Source: ZC4RG30 sp964396335 (GTDB taxonomy: Bacteria > Pseudomonadota > Gammaproteobacteria > Steroidobacterales > Steroidobacteraceae). From it: a stretch of 11,868 nt of DNA. Positions 1 to 5,473 of the stretch are shown one piece after another. The stretch is taken from positions 1 to 11,868 of the forward strand of contig CAYNEX010000088.1 of NCBI GenBank assembly GCA_964396335.1, written 5' to 3'. The first letter of the stretch is position 1; each line of letters opens with the position of its first letter. The notes below the pieces were generated by a model. The model did not search any database. It worked only from the letters and a program-made list of their open reading frames with translations, and had not been told where the DNA came from. Made by a program: the position numbers and the translations under genes.

Positions 1-631
1 TCCATTCCAGCCCGAACAGGAACTCGTGCACCGGCACGCTGCGGAAGAACTGCAGTGACTCGTACACCACCGACAGCACGATGCCGACGGTCACGAACAC
101 GGCCAGCGAGGCGCAGCCCAGCAGCAGCATCTCGGCGATCTTTTCCACGCCGTTGCGGGCGCGAAGCTCCGGCGCGATGCGGCCGCGCACCAGCACGATG
201 CCCAGCACACCCAGCGCCAGCACCACGCCGGTGAGCGCCATCGCCGAGGTGCCATGCAGGCGCTGGTAATGCACGGCGGCCGCGCGCGCCTCCGGATCGA
301 GGAATTCCATCGGCACCGCGCCGGAGATGGCGTTGCGCACGTCGTTCATCAGCAGGCCGAGCGCATCCGGATCAGAGGGCGCGGCGGCACCCAGGCCCGA
401 AGTCACCAGCGCGGTGAGGATGCTGTCTTCGAAGGCCAGCCACAGCATCAGCACCAGCAGGCACGGCAGCGCGCACCACAAGGCGGTGAGCAGGCCGTAG
501 TAACTGGGCAGGGAATGCAGGCGGCGCATGCCACGGCCTCCCCCCACGGTCGCCAGCGAACGGGACTTGCCCAGCCAGTAGCCGGACACCGCCATGGCGG
601 CGATCACCAGAATCAGCGCGCCTGTAGACAT
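1..631 (-). CDS. pstC: Phosphate ABC transporter permease PstC (N-terminal part, cut by window edge)
   Basis: Inner-membrane permease subunit of the high-affinity Pst phosphate importer; it pairs with PstA and is driven by the ATPase PstB. 210 residues are visible from the ATG at 629-631 (MSTGALILVI), and the frame stays open to the left edge. Hydrophobic segments lie at about residues 4-21, 44-66, 131-149 and 167-190. The motif RARNGVEK (157-164) and FFRSVPVHEFLFGLEW (195-210) are typical of PstC. The two early membrane segments and the roughly 60-residue loop between segments 2 and 3 mark the long form of PstC with an extra N-terminal domain, unlike the shorter E. coli protein. It lies 82 bp downstream of the porin gene on the same strand, probably in one transcript with pstS. 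The upstream Shine-Dalgarno sequence is weak. The identification is firm; the exact start is less so. Confidence 0.93.
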   Translation of the reverse strand, partial: MSTGALILVIAAMAVSGYWLGKSRSLATVGGGRGMRRLHSLPSYYGLLTALWCALPCLLVLMLWLAFEDSILTALVTSGLGAAAPSDPDALGLLMNDVRNAISGAVPMEFLDPEARAAAVHYQRLHGTSAMALTGVVLALGVLGIVLVRGRIAPELRARNGVEKIAEMLLLGCASLAVFVTVGIVLSVVYESLQFFRSVPVHEFLFGLEW

Positions 632-650
632 CGCGGCGAGGTTACCCAAT

Positions 651-678
651 GCGCCCGGTGCGTGAAAGCAACCGGCGC
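651..678 (-). other. Intercistronic hairpin between porin and pstC
   Basis: The arms GCGCCCGGT (651-659) and ACCGGCGC (671-678) pair as an 8-bp GC-rich stem with one bulged C around an 11-base loop. It sits in the 82-bp gap between the porin stop and the pstC start. No run of T follows on the minus strand, so it does not look like a complete intrinsic terminator. By inference it may stabilise the upstream pstS-porin mRNA or lower read-through into pstC. Such hairpins are common by chance in GC-rich DNA. Confidence 0.4.
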
Positions 679-713
679 CCGGAGGCAGGGGTGGAAGGGA
701 TCACTGGCATCAT

Positions 714-1847
714 CTAGAAGCTGAAGTTGAGGTCCAGGTGCAGGCGTTCATAGTTGCGACCAGGCACCGGCACACCGTCGATGACGGCCGGCACGGCAAG
801 GTCGGTATCGGCGAACTGCCAGGTGAGGTTGACCGTCCAGTTCTTCGCCGGCGCATAACCGGCCTGGATGACATGCGCGCGATGATCGGTGTTGCCGGCG
901 CCCACGTCCGAATCGATGAACTGGCCGAACAGTGCATCCTTGCGGACACGCTGGTAGCTGTAGCCGATCTCCCAGCTGCGAGACTTGTCGGCACGGCCGT
1001 AAAGGAAGCCGGCACTGAAGGCCTCATCCTCCCGGTTGTCCGCCGCCACATTGGCGAAGTAATCCGCGAACAGCTGCAGCGGCCGGCCGGCCACCGGGTG
1101 GGTGAACTCCACCAGCCCCTCGGCCAGGTTGTAGTCCTGCGCCAGGCAGAGGGCCACGCCGGCGGCGCAACCGGTATCGGTGGTGGAATTGCCATTGGCG
1201 TCATCGTGGAAGGGATCGAAACCGCGCACGCGCCGGAAATCGAACCAGCCGGCGGCGATGGTCAGCCTGCCCTCGCCGACTGACGGCTTCCAGCCGAACT
1301 GCGTCCCGCGCAGCGTGCTTTCGGCGGCGTCGGAGCGTTCGGCGATGTAGTGATGGAAGGCGCTGGCGAAGAATGCGCCCTGCTGCCACTGCGCGGCGAT
1401 TCCTTCCGGGTTCACGTCGCCGTCGAACAGCACGCTTTCGCCGGCGCGCTGCCAGGGATATTTCATCTTGCCGCCCAGCAGGGTCAGCGAGTCCAGCGGC
1501 TGCCACTGCACCACCGCCAGGTCGAGCTTCACATCCTTGCGCGCGCCGGCACCACCGAGCGTGACATTCGAGGAGCGCGGGTCACCACCTTCGTCAGTGG
1601 CCAGCGCCAGTTCGGCCTGCACCGTGTCGTTGACCCGGGCGGTGACGCCGGCACGCACCCGCAGGCGGTCTCGGTCACGACGCTTCGCCCCCTGCTGGCT
1701 GATGATCTCGTGGCGATAGCGGAAATCGCCGTTGAAGGCGAACCGGTCGCCGGCGGTGTGCTCTGACGCCGCCGCCGCCAGCGGTGCACCGCCGAGCAGC
1801 CCGGCCAGCAGCGACGCACCGGCCGCCCAGGTCGCGGATCTTCTCAT
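714..1847 (-). CDS. Putative outer-membrane porin of the Pst cluster
   Basis: A 377-residue outer-membrane beta-barrel protein. It starts with a signal peptide (basic MRRS, hydrophobic core to about residue 22, cleavage probably after the AAAA run near residue 27). The mature part has alternating, aromatic-rich strands such as FNGDFRYRHEI and WEIGYSYQRV, and it ends in Phe (LHLDLNFSF), the usual C-terminal signal for the BAM assembly machinery. The sequence resembles the putative porin family (Porin_5 type). Two cysteines (C227, C234) lie close together in a probable extracellular loop. The start ATG follows the pstS stop directly (TAGATG), so translation is probably coupled. The position between pstS and pstC suggests passage of phosphate or another phosphorus compound through the outer membrane. 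This is inferred from context only; the lysine-rich selectivity signature of OprP/OprO is not evident by eye. Confidence 0.85.
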   Translation of the reverse strand: MRRSATWAAGASLLAGLLGGAPLAAAASEHTAGDRFAFNGDFRYRHEIISQQGAKRRDRDRLRVRAGVTARVNDTVQAELALATDEGGDPRSSNVTLGGAGARKDVKLDLAVVQWQPLDSLTLLGGKMKYPWQRAGESVLFDGDVNPEGIAAQWQQGAFFASAFHHYIAERSDAAESTLRGTQFGWKPSVGEGRLTIAAGWFDFRRVRGFDPFHDDANGNSTTDTGCAAGVALCLAQDYNLAEGLVEFTHPVAGRPLQLFADYFANVAADNREDEAFSAGFLYGRADKSRSWEIGYSYQRVRKDALFGQFIDSDVGAGNTDHRAHVIQAGYAPAKNWTVNLTWQFADTDLAVPAVIDGVPVPGRNYERLHLDLNFSF

Positions 1848-2885
1848 CTACTTCGACCCGCCCAGCACGCGCCTGCGCACGTCCGCCAGTTCTTCGGCAG
1901 GCAGCGGCACCAGTCCCTTGTCGGAGAGATACCCCTCCTCGCCCATGGAGCGGGTGCTGACATATTCGGCGAGGAACTCCCGCAGCCCCGGGATCACGCG
2001 CATGTGCGCGGCCTTCACATAGACATACAGCGGCCGCGACACCGGGTATTCGGATGAAGCGATGCGCTCGAAGCTGGGCACCACGCCCTCCACCGCCGCG
2101 CCCTGCAGCTGGCTGATGTTCTCCTCGAGGAAGCTGTAACCGAAGATGCCCAGCGCGCGCGGATTGGCTTCCAGCTTCTGCACGATCAGGTTGTCGTTCT
2201 CGCCGGCCTCGACGTAGGCGCCATCCTCGCGCACCGCGTGGCAGGTCTGCTTGAAGCGATTCTCGTCGGTGCCCTTCAGCGCCTTCAGCCACGGGAAGGC
2301 CTCGCAGCCCGGCTCCATCACCAGTTCGAGGAAGGCGTCGCGCGTGCCGGAGGTCGGCGGCGGACCCAGCACCTCGATGCGGTCAGCCGGCAGCGCCGGA
2401 TCGATCTGGTTCCAGGTGCGGTAGGGGTTGTCGATCAGGGCGCCCTCGCGGGCCGGATCGGGCACCCGCTTGGCCAGCGCCAGGTACAGCTGCTGGCGGG
2501 TCAGGCTGTAAGGCTTGCCCTTCTTGGAGCCGGCCACGACAATTCCGTCGTAGCCCACCTTCACCTCGATGATGTCCCGCACCCCAGCCTTCGCACACGC
2601 ATCGACCTCGCTCTGCTTGATGGCGCGCGACGCGTTGACCATGTCCGGATGCTGAACGCCCACCCCGCCGCAGAACAGCTTGATGCCGCCGCCGGTGCCG
2701 GTGGCCTCCACCTTGGGCGTCTTGAAGCGCGTGGCCCGGCCGAACATCTCGGCCGCCGTGGTGGTGAAGGGGTAGACCGTCGAGGAGCCGACCACCGAGA
2801 CATAGTCACGGCCGGAGGCAGCCATTGCGCCCGGGGCGATCAGCAGGCCCGCAAGAAGGGCTGCGGCGGCCGGATGCCTGGTCAT
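1848..2885 (-). CDS. pstS: Periplasmic phosphate-binding protein PstS
   Basis: Periplasmic solute-binding protein that delivers phosphate to PstCAB. 345 residues from the ATG at 2883-2885. An upstream in-frame Met at 3065 was rejected because the protein from 2885 begins with a good signal peptide (MTRHPAAAALLAGLLIAPGAMA, cleavage near residue 22) and has a strong Shine-Dalgarno sequence, GAGGAGA, just before it. The anion-binding loops are recognisable: VGSSTVYPF (32-40), TGTGGGIKLF (62-71) and TSGTRDAF (178-185). Four cysteines (C72, C97, C194, C215) are present in the mature protein and could form disulfides. A Pho box and a -10 element precede the gene, and the porin and pstC follow. The protein is of the PstS-like family with SGTRD rather than a close copy of E. 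coli PstS, so ligand preference is inferred from context and family. Confidence 0.93.
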   Translation of the reverse strand: MTRHPAAAALLAGLLIAPGAMAASGRDYVSVVGSSTVYPFTTTAAEMFGRATRFKTPKVEATGTGGGIKLFCGGVGVQHPDMVNASRAIKQSEVDACAKAGVRDIIEVKVGYDGIVVAGSKKGKPYSLTRQQLYLALAKRVPDPAREGALIDNPYRTWNQIDPALPADRIEVLGPPPTSGTRDAFLELVMEPGCEAFPWLKALKGTDENRFKQTCHAVREDGAYVEAGENDNLIVQKLEANPRALGIFGYSFLEENISQLQGAAVEGVVPSFERIASSEYPVSRPLYVYVKAAHMRVIPGLREFLAEYVSTRSMGEEGYLSDKGLVPLPAEELADVRRRVLGGSK

Positions 2886-2935
2886 GCGCGGTTCTCCTCG
2901 GTTGCGGCCCTGGCGGGCCGGCACGGTTCCGGCGC

Positions 2936-2941
2936 AATGTA
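2936..2941 (-). promoter_or_regulatory. Candidate -10 element of the pstS promoter
   Basis: On the minus strand the hexamer is TACATT, which matches TATAAT at 4 of 6 positions. It lies exactly 10 bases downstream of the second Pho-box half-site, the spacing I recall from E. coli PhoB-dependent promoters, where the box replaces the -35 element. Transcription would then begin near 2929, leaving a leader of about 44 bases before the pstS ATG. Inferred from sequence only. Confidence 0.5.
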
Positions 2942-2951
2942 CGAACCGAAT

Positions 2952-2969
2952 ATTGCAGTCTTGTTGCAG
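2952..2969 (-). promoter_or_regulatory. Pho box (PhoB-binding site) upstream of pstS
   Basis: On the minus strand the site reads CTGCAAC-AAGA-CTGCAAT, a 7-4-7 direct repeat matching the PhoB consensus CTGTCAT-N4-CTGT(C/A)A(C/T). Seen more widely, two 11-mers follow each other directly: AGACTGCAACA (2962-2972) and AGACTGCAATA (2951-2961), identical at 10 of 11 bases. An 11-bp period is the known spacing of two PhoB monomers bound head to tail. The site lies 66 bp upstream of the pstS start, and phoB itself is in this window. Confidence 0.78.
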
Positions 2970-3047
2970 TCTGTAACAATTCCGCGCGCAGCCACAAGTG
3001 CTTGACCGACTTACGCCCTGCCCACGCAGGGAATTGCAACGGGCCCG

Positions 3048-3053
3048 AAGGAG
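3048..3053 (+). promoter_or_regulatory. Ribosome-binding site deciding the TTG start of dapE
   Basis: AAGGAG lies 11 bases before the TTG at 3065-3067. The spacing is longer than ideal, but no in-frame ATG or GTG occurs at a suitable place nearby and the protein homology begins at this point. Confidence 0.6.
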
Positions 3054-3064
3054 CCGGCAATACA

Positions 3065-4198
3065 TTGCAGAATTCTGACACCCTGCGCCTGACGCAGGAT
3101 CTCATCTCGCGCCCCTCGGTCACTCCCGCCGATCTCGGTTGCCAGCAACTGATGATGCAGCGGCTGGCGGCCGTGGGTTTCACCAACGAGCCGATGAACT
3201 ACGGCAGCGTCGAGAACTTCTGGTCGAAGCGCGGCAACGGTGGCCCGGTGCTGTGCTTCGCCGGCCATACCGACGTGGTGCCCACCGGCCCGCTGGAAGA
3301 ATGGAAGTGCGACCCGTTCAAGCCGACCATCATCGATGGCCGGCTGTACGGCCGTGGCGCGGCCGACATGAAGAGCGGCCTGGCCGCCATGGTGACCGCC
3401 ACCGAGGCCTTTGTGCGCGAATGCCCGGACCACCGTGGCACCATCGCCTTCCTGATCACCAGCGACGAGGAAGGCCCGTCGGTGGACGGCACCAAGCGCG
3501 TGGTCGAAGAATTGAAGGCCCGCGGCGAGCGCATCGACTGGTGCATCGTCGGTGAGCCCTCCAGCGAGAAGCGCGCCGGCGACACGATCAAGATCGGCCG
3601 CCGCGGCTCCTACAGCGGCCGCCTGACCGTGCACGGCGTGCAGGGCCACGTGGCCTATCCGCAGCTGGCGGTGAACCCGGTGCACATGCTGGCGCCGGCT
3701 CTGGCCGAGCTGACCCGGCACGTGTGGGACGAAGGCAATGCGCACTTCCAGCCCACCACCTTCCAGATCTCCAACATGAATGCCGGCACCGGCGCGCCCA
3801 ACGTGATCCCGGGCGAGCTGAAGGCGCGCTTCAACCTGCGTTACAACACCGAACAGACGCAGGAAAAACTGCGCCGCACCGTCGAGGAGATCCTCGACCG
3901 CCACGGCGTGAAGTACACCATCGACTGGTATGTATCCGGCGAGCCGTTCTACACCCCGCCCGGACCGCTGTCCGACGCGGTGTGCGCGGCGGTGGAAAAG
4001 GTCACCGGCGCAAAGCCGGTGATGTCCACCGGCGGCGGCACCTCGGATGGCCGCTTCATCGCCAAGCTGGGCACGCAGGTGGTGGAACTGGGCGTGACCA
4101 ATGCCACCATCCACAAGGTGAACGAGTCGGTGGGCGTCGACGAGATCGACACCCTGCACCAGCTCTACCTGGAGACGCTGCGGCGCCTGCTCGGCTGA
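3065..4198 (+). CDS. dapE: Succinyl-diaminopimelate desuccinylase DapE
   Basis: Hydrolyses N-succinyl-L,L-2,6-diaminopimelate to L,L-diaminopimelate and succinate in the succinylase branch of lysine and peptidoglycan precursor synthesis; a cytoplasmic two-zinc M20-type enzyme. 377 residues, close to the E. coli length. Expected metal and catalytic residues are visible: H68 and D70 in AGHTD, D101 in GRGAADMKSG, E135 (catalytic base) and E136 in TSDEEG, E164 in GEPSS, and H350 in ATIHK. GTGAPNVIPGE (241-251) and STGGGTSDGRFIA are family signatures. The TTG at 3065 is chosen because the resulting N-terminus (MQNSDTLRLTQDLI) aligns with E. coli DapE and AAGGAG lies upstream at 3048-3053; the frame is open further upstream to an ATG at 2825, which would run through the pstS promoter. 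It is transcribed against all flanking phosphate genes and appears monocistronic. Confidence 0.96.
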   Translation: MQNSDTLRLTQDLISRPSVTPADLGCQQLMMQRLAAVGFTNEPMNYGSVENFWSKRGNGGPVLCFAGHTDVVPTGPLEEWKCDPFKPTIIDGRLYGRGAADMKSGLAAMVTATEAFVRECPDHRGTIAFLITSDEEGPSVDGTKRVVEELKARGERIDWCIVGEPSSEKRAGDTIKIGRRGSYSGRLTVHGVQGHVAYPQLAVNPVHMLAPALAELTRHVWDEGNAHFQPTTFQISNMNAGTGAPNVIPGELKARFNLRYNTEQTQEKLRRTVEEILDRHGVKYTIDWYVSGEPFYTPPGPLSDAVCAAVEKVTGAKPVMSTGGGTSDGRFIAKLGTQVVELGVTNATIHKVNESVGVDEIDTLHQLYLETLRRLLG

Positions 4199-4217
4199 GC
4201 GGCGCCCTCCACTTTTT
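4182..4217 (+). terminator. Probable intrinsic terminator of dapE
   Basis: GGCGCC (4182-4187) pairs with GGCGCC (4201-4206), and inside it GCTC (4189-4192) pairs with GAGC (4197-4200) around a GGCT loop, with one bulged T. Six bases after the stem comes TTTTT (4213-4217). The dapE stop codon lies inside the hairpin. The T tract is short and slightly removed from the stem, so efficiency may be moderate. It sits between convergent dapE and dsbB, whose stop codons are only about 25 bp apart. Confidence 0.6.
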
Positions 4218-4223
4218 CCGGGA

Positions 4224-4748
4224 TCAGGCCGGCCGGCGACGCGCCGGCCAGTTGACCAGCACGCCCACTGCGCCCAGCAGCAGCGACCAGACCAGCACCC
4301 AGGCCGGCATCGCAAGGCCCAGGAAGGTCCAGTCGATGTTGGCGCAGTCACCCGGGGCGGTGAGCACCTTGCGCACCACCTCGAAGAACGGGTTGATCTC
4401 CAGCATCCATTCCAGCGACGCGCCGCAGGAGGCATAGGTGCCCGGCGGCTGGGCCTGCACATAGACATGCCGGCCGGAAACGCCCGCGGCCAGCGCGGTG
4501 GCCAGCAGCACCAGTACCACCGCGGTGATGGACGCCGCGCGCTTGCGCGGCAGCGCCAGCAGCCCGGCGAGCAGCAGCGCCACGCCCAGCGCGACGATGC
4601 CGACGCGCTGGAACATGCACAGCGGACAGGGCTCGTAGCCCAGCACTTTCTCGGCATACAGCGCGTAGCCCAGCAGCGCGAAGCAGATGAGGCCCGCGAC
4701 CACGTTCACGGTGACGCGGTGGGACCGCATCCAGGCGATGAGCTGCAT
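4224..4748 (-). CDS. dsbB: Disulfide bond formation protein DsbB
   Basis: Inner-membrane enzyme that reoxidises periplasmic DsbA and passes electrons to quinone. 174 residues, about the usual length, with four membrane segments (about 13-31, 47-65, 72-90 and 145-166). Both redox pairs are present: C41-P-L-C44 in the first periplasmic loop and C108 with C135 in the second. R48 just after the CPLC motif matches the quinone-interacting arginine of E. coli DsbB. The ATG at 4746-4748 comes two bases after the phoU stop (TGAGCATG), so it is probably co-transcribed and translationally coupled with phoU. Convergent with dapE. No functional link between DsbB and PhoU is known to me; the placement may mean dsbB is partly driven by the phoB promoter. 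Confidence 0.96.
   Translation of the reverse strand: MQLIAWMRSHRVTVNVVAGLICFALLGYALYAEKVLGYEPCPLCMFQRVGIVALGVALLLAGLLALPRKRAASITAVVLVLLATALAAGVSGRHVYVQAQPPGTYASCGASLEWMLEINPFFEVVRKVLTAPGDCANIDWTFLGLAMPAWVLVWSLLLGAVGVLVNWPARRRPA
4231..4249. repeat. Perfect inverted repeat in the 3' end of dsbB
   Basis: GGCCGGCG (4231-4238) and CGCCGGCC (4242-4249) form a perfect 8-bp stem with a three-base loop, ending five bases before the dsbB stop codon. Neither strand has a T run directly after it, so it is not a standard intrinsic terminator. It may slow RNA polymerase or protect the 3' end of the minus-strand transcript, or be a by-product of Pro/Ala/Arg codons in GC-rich DNA. Confidence 0.35.
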
Positions 4749-4750
4749 GC

Positions 4751-5473
4751 TCAGCCCCGCTCGCTGTCGATGTGCCGCTCGACATCCTCGAGGCGGGTAT
4801 GGCGCACGTCCTTGCCGTGCACCATGTAGATCACGTATTCACAGATGTTCTTGGCGTGGTCGCCGACGCGTTCCAGCGCGCGCACGATCCACATCACCTC
4901 GAGCGCGCGGCGGATGCTGCGCGGGTCTTCCATCATGAAGGTGATGGCCTGGCGCTGGATCGACTCGTATTCCTCGTCGACATTGTCATCGCGCCGCGCC
5001 ACGTTCAGCGCCGCCACTGCATCCAGGCGCGCGAAGGCGTCCAGGGCGTCGTGCACCATCGAGGCGACGATGCGGCCCATGTGCTTGATCTCGCGGTACT
5101 TGTTTTCCGGCCGCTCCATGGTGGCCAGGCGCGCCGCGATGGCGCCGATCTTCTCCGCCTCGTCGCCGATGCGCTCCAGGTCGGTGATGGTCTTGATGAT
5201 GGCCACGATCAGGCGCAGGTCGCTGGCCGCCGGGCTGCGGGTGGCGAGGATGCGGCTGCACTCCTCGTCGATCGCGACCTCCATGGCGTTGACCTTCAGG
5301 TCGTCGGTGGCGAGGGACTCTCCCAGCGAGCTGTCGCCCTCCACCACCGAAGTGATGGCCTTGCCCAGCACGTCCTCGACCAGCCCACCCATGGCGAGCA
5401 CGCGCGTGCGCACCCGCTCCATGTCTTCATTGAACCGCCGCGAAATGTGGTGGGAGAGATCTGCGGTTTCCAT
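4751..5473 (-). CDS. phoU: Phosphate signalling regulator PhoU
   Basis: Cytoplasmic all-helical protein that links the Pst transporter to PhoR and keeps the Pho regulon off when phosphate is plentiful. 240 residues, the usual length, aligned along its whole span with E. coli PhoU (HIS..FN near the start, MEVAIDE at 64-70, ASDLRL at 83-88). The two metal-binding repeats are present as E100-R-I-G-D104 and E201-R-V-G-D205, one in each three-helix bundle. The start ATG at 5471-5473 has a strong GGAGG six bases upstream and lies inside the end of phoR (47-bp overlap), so it is probably coupled to PhoR translation. In many bacteria phoU closes the pstSCAB operon; here it lies behind phoBR and is followed two bases later by dsbB. 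Confidence 0.97.
   Translation of the reverse strand: METADLSHHISRRFNEDMERVRTRVLAMGGLVEDVLGKAITSVVEGDSSLGESLATDDLKVNAMEVAIDEECSRILATRSPAASDLRLIVAIIKTITDLERIGDEAEKIGAIAARLATMERPENKYREIKHMGRIVASMVHDALDAFARLDAVAALNVARRDDNVDEEYESIQRQAITFMMEDPRSIRRALEVMWIVRALERVGDHAKNICEYVIYMVHGKDVRHTRLEDVERHIDSERG

Noticed and set aside
254..724. Open frame of 156 codons on the plus strand opposite pstC
   Set aside because: Antisense of a clear PstC; rich in Gln, Arg and His with no motif.
2825..3064. Longer DapE starting at the ATG at 2825
   Set aside because: The added 80 residues have no DapE similarity and overlap the pstS signal peptide region and its promoter. Homology starts at the TTG at 3065.
2886..3065. 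Longer PstS starting at the Met encoded at 3063-3065
   Set aside because: It would place 60 residues before a complete signal peptide and run through the Pho box and -10. The start at 2885 has a strong Shine-Dalgarno sequence.
3011..4657. Open frame of 548 codons on the minus strand across dapE and dsbB
   Set aside because: It spans two well-identified genes in different frames and shows no motif; an antisense and frame-shadow artefact.
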